A stretch of 64,000 nucleotides of DNA from Centropus unirufus (Eukaryota > Chordata > Aves > Cuculiformes > Centropidae), in assembly GCA_013397695.1 (NCBI GenBank), contig VYZI01000736.1, forward strand, positions 148,407 to 212,406, read 5' to 3'. A program made the translations under genes and the position numbers. Positions 1-12,126 of the stretch are shown piece after piece; the stretch's first letter is position 1; every line of letters begins with the position of its first letter. The notes under the pieces are model-generated. The model ran no database searches and had not been told where the DNA came from. It was given only the letters and a program-made list of their open reading frames with translations.

Positions 1-441
1 GCCATGGTGTTGGTGAGGGGTTTAGAGGAGAAGCTGTGTGAGCAGTGTCTGAAGTCACTGAATCTGTTCAGCCTGGAGAAGAGGAGGCTGAGGGGAGACC
101 TCATTGTTCTTGGCAGCTTCCTTGCATGGGGAGGAGGAGGAGCAGGCACTGAGCTCTTCTCTCTGGTGACCAAGGATGGGGCTTGAGGGAATGTCAAGAA
201 GATGCCAGAGCGGGGTTAGGTTGGACATGAGGAGCAGGTTCTTTCCCCAGAGGGTAGTGGAGCACTGGAACAGCTCCCAGGGCAGCAGGCAGGGTGCCAA
301 GGCTGACAATATTCCAGCAGCATTTGGCCAAGGCCCTCAGCCCCACGGGGTGAACGTTGGGCTTGTCCTGTGCAGGGACAGGAGTTGGACTTAATGATCC
401 TTGTGGGTTCCTTCCAGCTCAGTATGTTCTATGATTCTATG
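1..441 (+). mobile_element. CR1 LINE 3' end, cut by window edge
   Basis: The segment reads as the 3' untranslated end of an avian CR1 retrotransposon in forward orientation. It opens in the part that follows reverse transcriptase (an 'agcctggagaagaggaggctg' type block), runs through the conserved 'gaggagcaggttctttcccc' stretch, and ends in the octamer tail 'gttctatgattctatgg' at 425-441. Its short open frames are remnants and not genes. The subfamily cannot be told by eye. Confidence 0.85.
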
Positions 442-3400
442 GTATGCATCCCCTGGAACAAAGGACTCCCTAAAGGAGCATCTTAACACCCACCTGCAAG
501 CTGCTGCCATGTCACGGCAGTGCTCTGCCTCTGAATAAAGGGCTGAGGTGGCCTCCCAGCTAACCAGATAGTAGTGTGTCCAAGGGAGCTGTGAGTGCTT
601 ACCTGCTAATAATAACAGCTTAAATAAGCTGTACAGGCTCTGCTGAATATTGATTGTGACCTGTGTCTCCGCTGATTCAACCTCCTGCCAAATAAAAGGG
701 GCTTGACAACAAGCAGACATAAATCAAAGGACAAGGATCAATACCCAGGTATGGTGTTTTGTTCTGAAATGTAGGACATGGGGCTCTTCAGGCCTACGGT
801 GATCTGTCCAGTGAAGTGATGTGCCCTTCTCTGTGGTAGAAAATATCTCAGCTATTTGCTATCCAGCTGAAAATGAGCTCTAGATGAGAGTAAGACAGTG
901 AGAATTTATCCACTAATGTGATCTGCAAGGATCTGGGTTTCAGGAGGAAGAAGCACAATCTAAACATCTGCCTGTTCTGTTCTGTGTGTTGGTTTTTTCC
1001 CCTCTTTAGTCAGAGGCTGGGGAACAGGAGCTGGAGAATGTAAAAGTAACAGCACGAGCAAAAAGTGAAGCGACTGCCTCTTGGGGTGCCTGGAGCTCTG
1101 TGAGTGCCCCTCTGAGTGAGCAGCTCTGCCTCAGCAGCTTGCTGCAGTCAGTATCCTGGCAAGGTAGAGCCAAGTGCCAAGGGCTCATTGACCTCTGAGA
1201 GCTGCCACGGGCCCTTCATCTGGGCTTTGGGCTCTGGTCCCTACAGTCTTGAACATGCAAGGAGGATAGTGCTAGCTGTTGAAACTTCATCCTAAAGCTC
1301 CTTACTACTTCCCTGCTTGCTTCTCTAGCTCACCTGTCAGAATAACACAAGCTCAGAAACTAGTCCTCCTTGACCCAAGTTTCCCCTGGGGAGGCTGTTT
1401 ACAATTTCTTCCTTGAGTTCTGAGTAGGCGTGTCCTTATCCCTCTGTCAAAAAAATATTTGTACATCTCCTGTTTCTTGGAAAATGTCTCTTAATTTTAT
1501 CCTCTTCACCATCTCACTGTTGATTCCTTGGTCCTTCCAAAGCAGATGTTATCCTTTAGAATGAGATTTATCATTGCTTTAAAGATCTAAGTGTTCAAAG
1601 CAACAAACTTCGAATGGTGATGAAATTACAAATATCTAAAGCTTTGCAACATGTGGGAGAGTACATGTAAATTCACTGGTAAATAGAAAACAAGGCTGAA
1701 ATTAAAAATTCATTTTCTTGCATGCGGAAGTTACTGCTTTGGTTGGACAAGGATACTCCACTGTGGATTAAGACCCCTCAGAGCTTCCTGCCTTTGGTCC
1801 AAACAGCTTCAGGCAAAAGGCAAATGTGGTACTTCTGGGTACAGTGTGGGTTTGAAACATGAAAAGTAGAAAAAGCCTCCTTAGAGTCATCCCCTCTCCC
1901 AGGAGAAGGAGATCCAGGGACTGGAGTGGGTTTTGCTTGTGGGTTTTGTTTGCAAACAGCTTCCCCTGAGTGGTGGAAATGCAAACGGCAATCAGCTGAT
2001 GACAATTCTACTGGCTTTAATCTTGCCATGATGCAGAAAAGTTGGGTGGCATTGGTCTAAGCCCATCTGAGCTACCATTTGGGAGGGTTATCCTTCTTTT
2101 TGTGACACCAAGCTGCAGTGTGGGCACAGTGGGCACTGGGCAGCATTCGTCTCCTGTCTCCTCCTCAGGTGTTTCCAGGCTTGGCTTCCTGTTGCCTGAA
2201 CTCTTTCTTTTTGTGGAATCAATTCCTGTTATCTCTTGCAGCTTCATACCAGCTTGTGAAGCTGAGTGCTCCTAGCCTGACACTACTGGAGGCTTTGCTT
2301 TCTTCCCTGCTTTCTGTTTTCACGAGCATGCCAGGGAAAAAAAACAAAAGAGCTTTGACTCCTGCACACACACTTTTTTTTGTGTGTTACAGCAGGGCTC
2401 AGACTGCTCACATTGTGCTAACACAGTACAGTACTGAATCTGGGAAGGAGGTTGTCCCTTCTCAACACAGCCCAAATTTTTAATGGAACTTGATGTAGTG
2501 AATGTGGCCAAACACTTCTGGGGGAGCCAGGGTGAAAGAAGAGAGAAACCTGCAGCATATGCAGCTGTAATCCAGTTGGGTTTCTGCTTGACAGGCTGTC
2601 ATTTTAATTTGGCACTTCTGTGGGATCTATCAGGGTTTTTGTTAGTTTCTGCTGCTTAGTTACTAGCAAATCATCTTTGATTTTCAGCGAAAAGGGAACA
2701 TGGGAGATTGAGAAGGAGGCTGGAATAAGCCATTCTACAGACTTGATTTGTGAAGGCTTCTATACCCATGGTGCTAGGATTACTAATAGAAATTGTTGGG
2801 ATGGGTGACAGAAAGGGTTCACTGTAACTGTGGTTGCTTTGTCTTCTTTTGTAAGAGTTGCTGTGATGTGATGAGGCAGGGAGACCTCTGGAAGTACGCC
2901 AGAGCTTTTCAGGGAAACATGATCAGCAGGAAAGCAGAAGAGGGGCAACACAAGAGCTGAAAACAGTGTTACGGGTAATCATGAAAAGGCTGCAGAGTCA
3001 TGATCCCCCTCCAAACCATGCATGCATGCCTTGCTGAGTGTTTTACCTGTGGATGCTTTCCATCCTTTGCTAATTTGCCCTACGGGGAGGTAAGCTTGCC
3101 GCTCTATTGCTTTCCTTTGGTGTTTTTTTCTGTCCTTGTGGATTGCCAGCAAACCATAGCTAGCCCAGAGTCTGCTAGGGTTTTTGGTGACGTGAGCGGT
3201 GAGTCTTCCTGCAGGCTATGCCTGTGCACATGCAATGCTTAAGGAAATGTCAAGCCTATATCTCTCAAACAAGCATGAATTTGTCTCATCTTCCACGCTT
3301 CTAGCACCATCTGCTGCATTCAGTGCAATTGGATACGGAGGGAGAAGAAATATAGTCTTAATCTTTATCTTAGTTTCGATTAAAAACTAGTGTGTGCTCT

Positions 3401-3472
3401 GCAGGATCTATAGAGCAGTGATCAGGAAATGTACCAGTCTGGATCCTCAGGCTTCCTTTTTGCTTTTCTCAG
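442..3472. other. Intron-like single-copy DNA upstream of the first certain SEC14L5 exon
   Basis: This stretch is AT-richer DNA without a convincing long ORF, consistent with SEC14L5 introns. One candidate exon lies at 1010-1099 and is listed separately. I looked for the expected exon that starts the CRAL-TRIO N-terminal helices (motifs like LDADYI and WLQETHKGK) and did not find it. A run of A and T tracts and one (TTTTTTTTG)-like run near 2370 are the only other features. Confidence 0.6.
1010..1099 (+). CDS. Candidate SEC14L5 linker exon
   Basis: A 90-base open segment (30 codons, no stop) is bounded by a strong pyrimidine tract ending in cctctttag and by a consensus donor gtgagt. The peptide starts SEAGEQELENVKV and is charged and serine-rich. 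In SEC14L1 and SEC14L5 a poorly conserved linker separates the N-terminal PRELI/MSF1 domain from the CRAL-TRIO region, so an unalignable exon is expected about here. Position and phase are compatible, but there is no sequence match to human. The exon that should follow was not found. This could be a chance open segment. Confidence 0.3.
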
Positions 3473-6400
3473 ATTCCCAAAGATGAACATATCCTTCGAT
3501 TTCTGCGGGCTCGTGACTTCAACATTGACAAAGCACGAGAAATGCTCTGCCAGTCACTGTCTTGGCGAAAGCAGTACCAGGTGGATTACATTCTGCAGTC
3601 ATGGAGGCCCCCAGCCCTCTTGGAGGAATACTACACTGGAGGGTGGCATTACCAAGACAAAGGTCAGAAGCAGCGCCACACTGTGATACCACCACACAGC
3701 TTGCATTGTGGGACCTCAAAAATGGCCTAGGGTCTGGGGAGATGGTTTGGGGAGAAAGTTGTATAGATGCTTTAACTATTAGCAGAGCAGTTCAACACTT
3801 GCAAATAGCTCTGGTTTGATGTGCTTTTGTTTTCTCTGCCCAAATCAGGCAGTCTAGCACAGTGAGGAGCACCATCTCTCTGATGAGGTGCTGTTTGAAT
3901 TTGGGGTTTATCTTTTTCACATTTTAAAACGGCATTTGTAAAAGGTACTGGAGTGCTTCCCTCTTTAAGCCCTTATGTTTGTTTTGAAGATGGGCGACCA
4001 CTCTACATCCTTCGTCTTGGCCAGATGGACACAAAAGGTTTGGTGAAAGCTCTGGGAGAAGAATCACTGCTGCGACATGTAAGCTCTCCTTTCAATGTCA
4101 CCTGAATAATTGTATTTCCTTTGTAGTATTCAGAAATCTCATTAGAGAGCAGCAGCAATATAACTGCCTGGCACAAATTGTTTTGTGGCTGGAAACTCAG
4201 TTCTGTGTTTGGCTCGGTGACTCAGCACAGCACGGTTTCTGTCTTCAAGCAGAGACAGAGGTGGAGATTTTGTGATAGTGTGAATGGGCCAGAAGGATGT
4301 TTTCTGATAACTTTCAGTTTAGTCGGAAGCTTTCCATGGCCCTTTAAGGCACCTTTGCTTACAATGTTTGATCTCGCGACTCTTAAATGCCTCCTTATAT
4401 TTTCAGTACCTGTACCTTGTGTGGTCAGTACAACATTAGAGTCGAGGAGCCCTGAGGTTTCTTATGTATACTCTCTGTTTTGCACACTGCAAGTTCTCCA
4501 GCTGGTATCTCCTGGGTTCTGTTTGAAGGAAGCTCTCAGAGCTGTTTTTTTCAGTCATGCTTAGGCTCACCTTGGTCTGCATTGTCTTTAATTACAGGTT
4601 CTGTCGATTAATGAGGAAGGACAAAAGAGATGTGAAGAAAACACGAGTGTTTTTGGCCGCCCCATCACGTTAGTATCATTCATTTTCTTGCATCCTTACT
4701 GAGTTTGAACTGATATGGTGAGGAGAATGTTTCTGTGAAGACTTGAGCTGATGTTCTTAGGGTTAAACTGGAGGCAGCAGGGTTTCTTTGGTGTGGCTTG
4801 CAGTACCGTACACAGGGGACTTCATAGAATCACAGAATGGTTTGCGTTGGATGGGACCTCAAAGCCGTCCAATTCCAACCCCTGCCATGGGCAGGGACAC
4901 CTCCCACTGGATCAGGTTGCTTCAAGCCCCATTCAACGTGGCCTTGAACACCACCAGGGATGGGGCAGCCACCACTGCTCGGGGCAACCTGGGCCAGGGC
5001 CTCCCCACCCTCACAGGGAAACTTTTCATCCCAAGATCTCATCTTAATCTCCCCTCTTTCAGGTGAATACCAACCCCCCGCCTCATCCTATCACAACGCT
5101 CCCCAACCAAGAGCCCCTCCCCAGCTTTCCTGTAGCCCCTTTCAGTGCTGGAAGTTTGCTGACTTCCATGGAAGCAAGTATTGGTCTTTCCTTACATCTT
5201 TTTGTGATCCTTTTTGGATGAATTTTATCTACTCTTGCTCTCAGTGATCTTAATCCAGATCCATGAAATTATCTTTTTTGTTATGTGCCAACCTGCCCGA
5301 TTACACTTTCATTTAAAATGCATTTTTTTAATTATTTCTGGTAATAGACCTGCCTTCCACCTCTTTCCCCACTGACGGCACAAGATCTTGCTGTTGAGGC
5401 TGGGTGTCTGCTGTACCTGAAAGCTCACTGGGTTCAGGCTGCTGAGTGGAGATCCATGTTTGGCTGGAAACAAGGGTGTACCTCTTTGGCTCCACTTGAT
5501 CTTGTACAGGCTATGGTGCTCCTGAAATGTTTTGTGGAGCACAAAGAGAGCAGCTGCTGGGCAATGAGGCTCTCACAGGTGTCTTTCTGTGTGTTTATTT
5601 CAGATCTTGGACGTGTCTGGTGGACTTAGAAGGGCTAAATATGCGGCACCTCTGGAGGCCTGGAGTTAAGGCACTGCTGCGGATAATTGAGGTTGTAGAA
5701 GACAACTATCCCGAAACTCTGGGCCGGCTGTTGATAGTGCGAGCACCCAGGGTTTTCCCTGTGCTCTGGACTCTGGTGGGTGAAACCTGAGCGGCAGCAT
5801 CTTGAGAACTTACATGTGGACAAATAGCTAAATCATCCAGCCAGTCCAAGTTCTGCTTATTGGAAGAGGGGGAAAAGCTGCCAGGGAACTTGTAGCTAAC
5901 CTCCTGAGGAGGCCCTGGTGTTGCTACAGAGGGAGCCCTGGTGCCTGTAGCTCGTTTGAGTCAACTGGTGGTTGTTTGCCAGGGCAGGCTAGGAGGCTGA
6001 ACTGAAACTGCCAATGCTGATGTTGCAGCGACACCACACACTTGCTGGGTTTTCATAGTGATGGGAAAATGCACATTTTTAATCACTTGCTAGAGGACAC
6101 TGAACAGAAGGATCATAAATGTGGTTCTGTCTGTTGCCTGCTGGCTGTTCTGGCAACATAAGAACTTGCCTGTTAAGTTCCCTGAGGTTTGTGTGTGGTG
6201 TGGTGACCACAAACATATTTTACATGAAGTAGAAAATGTTGTGAGAAGACTGTAAGAGTGCACTTCCCATTTGTTACCCCTTTCTTTAGAGAAGTGTTTT
6301 AGAGTTGCAAAGCTCTATACTACTATTGGTCTGCTGAGGAGCCCTTCCAGTCTGGAAGCATTTGAAGTAAGACAGTATAAACCTGGTTTCCACCTTGACC

Positions 6401-9400
6401 GTGTCTTCTGTCCATGTTTTATTTCAGGTCAGTCCCTTTATCAATGAAAACACAAGGCAGAAGTTCCTCATTTACAGTGGGAATAACTACCAGGGTCCGG
6501 GAGGGCTGGTAGACTACGTGGACAAAGATGTGATTCCAGACTTCCTGGGAGGAGAATGCATGGTGAGTTTTCCTTCTCGTTGTGCAGGCAGAACTGGCAT
6601 TGTGCAAGCTTCCTCCATTCCCTCCTCCTCAACACCCTGGCCTCCCACTCCCTCTGAAGTTAAACCTCTCTTCTGGCTGGGATGCCACAGCTGTGCATGG
6701 TGAGGTTTGTGCACAGGAAGCTTCACCCTGAAGTGGTGTTCGTGCCGTGAGGAACTGGCTTCAGGTCAGCACTCTGAATGGAGCTTAGATAAATTGTTGG
6801 AGTTAAGTAAACTTAATCCCATGAAGAGGCTACCAGCCGAGGGTGTCATCCTGTATGTCTGACAGCAGGCAAGTGCTCATGGTACAGAATCACAGAATGG
6901 CTTTGGTCCAAGGGTCCTCAAAACCCATCCAGTTCCAACCCCTGCCACAGGCAGGGACACCTCCCACTGGATCAGGCTGCTCCAAGCCCCATCCAACCTG
7001 GCCTTGAGCACCTCCAGGGATGGATCAGCCACGATGTCTCTCATCAACCTGGACCGGGACCTCCTCACCCTCACAGGAAAACAATTCTTCCTAAGATCTT
7101 ATCTCAATCTCTCCTCTTTCAGCTTCAAACCATCCCCCTCATCCTGCCTCTACAGTCCCTGATCAAGAACCCCCCCGCAGCTTTCTTGGAGCTGCTTTCA
7201 GTACTGGAAGCTGCTCTAAGGTATCCCCGCAGCCTTCTCCAGGCTGAACAACCCCAACTCTCTCATTGTGTCCAGTTGACTTGATCCTTTACTACTAGAT
7301 GAGCTGAAACCCTCATCTTTTTGTCTGACTTTTCTAGTGTACTGTCCCAGAAGGTGGACTTGTTCCCAAGTCACTTTATCAAACCGAAGAAGAACCAGAG
7401 AACTTGGATTACATCCGGTTATGGACAGAAACTATCTATCATTCTGCAAGTGTCCTCAAAGGAGCTCCACATGAGGTACAAACCAGAACATCCTAAGGCT
7501 CAAGGAGGCACCGAACTGGTCAGTGATGAAGTGAAGAATAAAAGACTCCTCAGGTGTTAGACCAAGGTGGTTTGGCAGCACCATGCCTTTCCTGGGAAGG
7601 CTAATGCCAGCAGAAGTGGGGAAATAAAGAACTGCAATTTGAGAACCATTGCTCTTGTCTCTACTGTGGACTGATCTTCTGGACCTCCTCTCTGGGGAAG
7701 TAAAGGTCACTCAGTTTCCCTTCTGATAGTACAGTTTCCATTTCCAGTAGCACAGCAAGGGCAGGAATGGTGGTGATATGGTGACCTGATGGGGGTCATC
7801 AGAAAAGAGGATGTCCAAGATAAGAGCACTTAACTGTCAAAGACAGTCTGCTGGCTTCGCTGGTTGTGGGTAACTCTGGTTCAGCCTGCTTAGACTCCTG
7901 CGGAAGTAGCAGCACCTTGGGCATTCACTGCCACTTGAAAGGGCTCTTGGCTGGGTCCTGAACACTTTCCTTCCATTCCACTGAGGCTTTCCTAGAACCA
8001 GCAAAAGACTTACAAGTTTGACCCAGGGGAGATATGGGGTAAAAACGCCTGAGAAAATATATCAGACAGCATAGCAGCAATGGAGATCAGTTGATATCCT
8101 CCTCAGAAATCAAGGCTGAGAGCTTAACTGAAGGGTGAGAGAGGAAAACATGTTGGCAGAGCAGGGAGGAAGGTGCTAGCTGGCAACTGAAGGCTTGACT
8201 CTTTACAGGGTGCTTGTTCTCTTTCCTCCATTCTTAGATAGTTGTGGAGATTTTGGAAGGGGAATCCGTGATCACCTGGGATTTTGACATCCTGAAGGGA
8301 GACGTGGTGTTCAGCCTCTTTCACTCCAAACGAGCTCCTGAAACTAGCCATAACGAGCCCACGTTACCAAGTACCACTGCTGCTGGGGACAATATGCAGC
8401 TTATTGATAAGACATGGGTTCTTGGGGTGGATTACAGCCATATGGAATCTCCGCTGGTTTGCCGGGAAGGAGAGAGCATCCAGGTCAGATATATATGGGT
8501 CCTGGTGTGGATCTTACAGTCCTAGGAAAGTCCAAAATGGTCTGGGGTTGGGAGGGGAAGGAATTGATGGCATGGGAAATCATGTGTTGCTTGGGAATCA
8601 TTGTCGTGATTGCTGTTCTGTGGATTCCTCATGAGAGTGGCTGTTATTGCAGTCCTAAATTAGAGCCATTGGCAAGATATTCCATAATCCATCATTATAA
8701 TCTAATAGGTGTTTTTTAATAGCATGACAGGGGCACGTGTGGCTCAGGCACATAAAATGAGTGAATGGTCCCCAAAGCAGTCAGCTCAGCAGTTCCTTTT
8801 GGCTCTGCCATGTCACTCCTCTGTTCCTTACAATGCCTGGTAATCACCTGATGGCTCCCTCTCTCTCTTCCAGGGATCTCATGTGACTCGCTGGCCTGGC
8901 TTTTACATCCTCCAGTGGAAGATGCATGGTCCTCCACCCTGTTCTAGCACCAGCCTCCCACGGGTGGATGATGTCCTTGCCTCTCTGCAAGTTTCCAGTC
9001 ACAAATGCAAGCTTATATACTATTATGAGGTCCTGGCATCCAAAGACTTCAGGTGGGAGACTTATGGGGAGTGTTACCATATGACTTGCGGTGGGTGTGC
9101 CCACTGGGTGTGAGAGTTAAACATCCAGACACCAATGACCTCCACAGAGTGTGTTTTTCATGGCTAAGAATCAAGATGAACACAATCTTGGTGGCATTTT
9201 GTATGGAGATTCTCCTCTAGTGCTGCAGGTGACAAGGGACCCTTTGGCTGTGTGTCCATCAGGGGTGTTCGTGCTCCAGTTCTTGCTTACAGCCACCTGC
9301 AGTGGGAGATGGTTTCAGATGAAATTTTTTAATCTGAATTGGGAACATTCGAGAAGTTACTTTGGGAATAACAACAAACATCAGCTGAGCTGCTCCAGAC

Positions 9401-10293
9401 AGATTTTCATTTGGCATTTGTCAGCTGTGACCCAGAGTGCTTTCAGAATAGGTGGATGCATCAGCCTCAGCAGGATGCGTCCACCCTCCTTTAATGCAAA
9501 AAGCACTTTTTGAATCATCCAGTAATTCAAAATCTTTGCAAACAACTGACCTCTCCCTGGGAGCTGGAGGAAGTGTTGGTTAGACCAGACCTGCAGATGG
9601 GCAGGTGGTGACCTTGAGAATGTGACCCAGCCTAGATCCTGTGGAGTCAGAGCATCAGCAGGTCCTCACTATGCTCATTTGAACAGCTCCTTGTTGTTCT
9701 ACCTGCATTAAATGTGTCAGGAACAGCAGGCAGTCACAGCTGTAGTGAACCTAGTCTGCTTTTGGCAGGAGGAGCTGAAGACCACCACGGCTGGACATGC
9801 TGAAGCTGTGGCCCTTGTGCTTAGTGGACTGGAGCACTCGGGTCAGTGATGGCAGCTGCAGCCGCTCAGCTCTCCTCCTCACCTTCCCTATGTACTCAAG
9901 GGCAGCAAATGCAGCCACACAGGGGCTCCTGCTGGGTCCCGATCCCAGAATAACTGCAAGAGACAAGGTCTTATGTCAGTAGCTGAGAAAAAAGAAGCCT
10001 ATGACAAGTGAATTTTTCATTCTGACAATTCACACCCTGAGACCCCCAGAGACAAACTTGAAAATGATGAGACAAAAATTGAAATGCTCATGCATGCGCT
10101 GTAGTGTGAGCTGAACTCCTGACATGAAGGGAGTTATCCGTTCCTAGCTGCCTTCCTAACAAGTACATGTGCTTTGTCCCATCCTAGGGGATCCATGTCA
10201 AGCCTGGAATCCTGCAACAGTGGTTTTTCCCAGTTGAGTGGAGCCACAACATCGTCCAGCCAGTCCCAGAACAGTTCCCATCTTTCTAGATAG
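3473..10293 (+). CDS. SEC14L5: SEC14-like protein 5, C-terminal 441 residues
   Basis: Putative lipid-binding/transfer protein of the SEC14L1/L5 class (PRELI/MSF1, CRAL-TRIO-N, SEC14 and GOLD domains). Only the part from CRAL-TRIO-N onward is visible. Exons, all GT-AG and in phase: 3473-3662, 3990-4078, 4598-4668, 5604-5775, 6428-6562, 7338-7475, 8238-8483, 8874-9052, 10188-10293 (stop TAG). The first opens with IPKDEHILRFLRARDF. The SEC14 lobe shows LRLGQMDTKG, WTCLVDLEGLNMRHLWRP and PETLGRLLIVRAPRVFPVLW. The GOLD domain runs over about 8238-9052 (VITWDFDI, VTRWPGFYILQW). The tail is serine-rich, ending SSHLSR. SEC14L5 rather than SEC14L1 is chosen because VEILEGESVITWDFDI, INENTR and IYSG match L5, and because NAGPA lies next door and convergent as in human. 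The 5' exons lie to the left or are missing. Confidence 0.93.
4823..5162 (-). mobile_element. CR1 LINE 3' fragment
   Basis: Reverse-oriented CR1 3' end in the SEC14L5 intron between 4668 and 5604. It begins with the inverted tail 'catagaatcacagaatgg', then the conserved 'cctgccatgggcagggacac' block, and stops near 5162 in the region before the 3' UTR. It is 5'-truncated, as is usual for CR1. Confidence 0.9.
6885..7285 (-). mobile_element. CR1 LINE 3' fragment
   Basis: Reverse-oriented CR1 3' end in the SEC14L5 intron between 6562 and 7338. It carries the inverted tail 'cagaatcacagaatgg' and extends a little further 5' than the copy near 4.8 kb, to 'ccccaactctctcattgtg'. It ends only about 50 bases before the next exon acceptor. 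Confidence 0.9.
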
Positions 10294-11399
10294 CAGGACC
10301 AAGGCTGCAGTGGCCAGCGAGAAGAGCTCAGGGCTTCCCAGTCTCCCCAGAGCTGCTCTGTACACCAAACCAAAGAGCCCACAGAGGCTGAACCGCAACA
10401 CTGTTGTTCCTATGACCACAGGAAGCAGGTGTGTGGACACAAAGGCCCCTGCGAGCTAATGGAAACATGAAAACTTGGAATTCAAATGGCAGACAGACTT
10501 TTGATATCGAACGCCCACTTCTCAGTAGCCTTTTTCACCAACTGCGGTTCTTGGACGAATGTCCATTTGCACAGATCTGAGTGTAACTCAACTCTAAAGG
10601 GCTCTTCCCTATCAGTCCTTTTCCTGTGCGTGGGAAAGGAGGCTGATGTTGCCTTATCTGTTTGATCTGTAGGACTGGATGATTCATCTGTACCAAAACG
10701 AACCTGGTTTGCTGGGTTCCCGGACAACCAGTTCAATTGGAACATAAAGCATGTATTGGAGGTGCAGGCACTTAAAACAAATAGCAAAGAACTTTATACA
10801 GAGAGGGTATTTCAGAAATCATTTCCAGGGTAAACCTTTTCTGAGCTGACAGTATGCTGTTAGGGAATGGCTTTGATTTTTTTTTTTAACCCACAGAGAC
10901 ACAAGAGTTGGAATGATTTTCTGGAAGGTACAGGAAAAGATTCTGCCTCAAGTAAGCAACTTATTAAAGAGAGACTGTTCTTCCCCTTTCCTCAGGTTTA
11001 CAAGCAATAATGAGTTGATCAGACCCACTTCATTAAGGTGATGGGACTGGAATCAAACTGTAAAGGGCTAAGAAAAGCAATATTCATTTCCTGAAGGCAC
11101 AAAGCGCTGTGGTAGCATTACAGACCTACCTTGCTTCTTTTAACATGGACTAAGTAGAAAACTTTTATAAAGAAGCAGCCTCTATGTGTTTCAGCACTTA
11201 CTGAGATGCAGTTATTCAAATACTGCTTATTTTAAATTAATTTTTAACTTATTTATAATTTCAGAAATGACTATTAAATCTAGTTTTCATTTTTAATGGG
11301 ATGAATTTTCTTTTAGGAAAAAATAACTGATTGTCTTCAATCCCAAGGAATCTTTCTACTTGGGTTCCAATCTCCGATTGTTGGATGTTCTTGAATAAA
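10294..11399 (+). other. Probable SEC14L5 3' UTR
   Basis: The region after the SEC14L5 stop is mostly unique sequence, AT-rich in its second half. An AATAAA at 11394-11399 would give a 3' UTR of about 1.1 kb. The same stretch contains open segments bounded by splice-like sites (see 10422-12126), so part of it may instead be intron and exon of an unassigned transcript. Confidence 0.45.
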
Positions 11400-12126
11400 G
11401 AGCTGTTTTGGTACATGCCACTTGGGGTGAGAGCTGTAAGGTAAAGTCAGTCCAGTGCTTTCTGGGCTGTTTCTTAGGATTAAGAGGCAAGGATTGAGCT
11501 CAGATGCTCAAAGAAATTTGGTTTGGTGTGTCTTTGTGACACTCTAGAATCCTATGTTTGCATGATGTCCACTGGTTATTCAGGAGCATGGAGATCTCCG
11601 AATCAGGTCTGGTCACATGCTTACAGGTGTTCTTTTCATGGTGGCAACCACATGAGAACAAGCACAAAACGCTGAGTTAGCAGTGTTTGCAGGACCTGGG
11701 ATGTAAGTAGATCAGTGCTTTTGATACCACTGGGCTGTCTGGACACCGCCACCGGCTGGAGGTCAATGTTCCATTGATCTCCTGCCCCCAGGACCGTGAG
11801 AGCACTACCCCACCACTGTTCACGTTGTCCCAAACAAGTGGCTCCTGTCATATGGCAAAGGTGGGTGGAACTGAGTGAGCTCTGCAGGATTTGTGCAACA
11901 GCACAAACTGCTCTGGGGCTGGGGGGCGGGGGGCGGGATATGATCCATGTATCCAGAGCCTTGGCATTTTTTTCTCCCCAAGTTACTAAGGTTAATGGAA
12001 TCAGTGCACCTAAGAACAGACACATGATCTGCTCCTTCTAGCCTGGCCTGTTCCATTACAGGCTCTGAAGGAGCAGGCACTGACAAAGGAGAACAGCGCC
12101 TCCACCTCTGGAGCAGTCGAAACTGA
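10422..12126 (+). other. Four phase-compatible candidate exons, function unknown
   Basis: Four open segments are bounded by AG and GT and can be joined without breaking frame: 10422-10524, 10673-10761, 10897-10951 and 12062-12126 (stop TGA). Peptide pieces include NGRQTFDIERPLL, VPKRTWFAGFPDNQFNW, RHKSWNDFLEGT and GTDKGEQRLHLW. The last has strong acceptors in two readings; the alternative frame ends ETEELDELV at a TAA at 12146-12148. I do not recognise any of these. They could be an alternative 3' end of SEC14L5, an unrelated small gene, or chance, since the joins were chosen by eye. Confidence 0.2.
11394..11399 (+). terminator. Candidate SEC14L5 polyadenylation signal
   Basis: Canonical AATAAA in the context 'ttcttgaataaagagctg', about 1.1 kb after the SEC14L5 stop. 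A later AATAAA at 14133-14138 is an alternative. Choice by position only. Confidence 0.4.

Noticed and set aside
9751..10440. Minus-strand ORFs overlapping the SEC14L5 last exon, one hydrophobic and membrane-like (10198-10440), one after a good acceptor (9751-9966)
   Set aside because: They are antisense to a securely identified coding exon. The hydrophobic look can arise from the antisense of serine- and lysine-rich coding or UTR sequence, and the frames do not join to each other.
10482..10787. 101-codon minus-strand ORF
   Set aside because: No recognisable motif and no consistent splice partners. It overlaps plus-strand candidates of equal quality.
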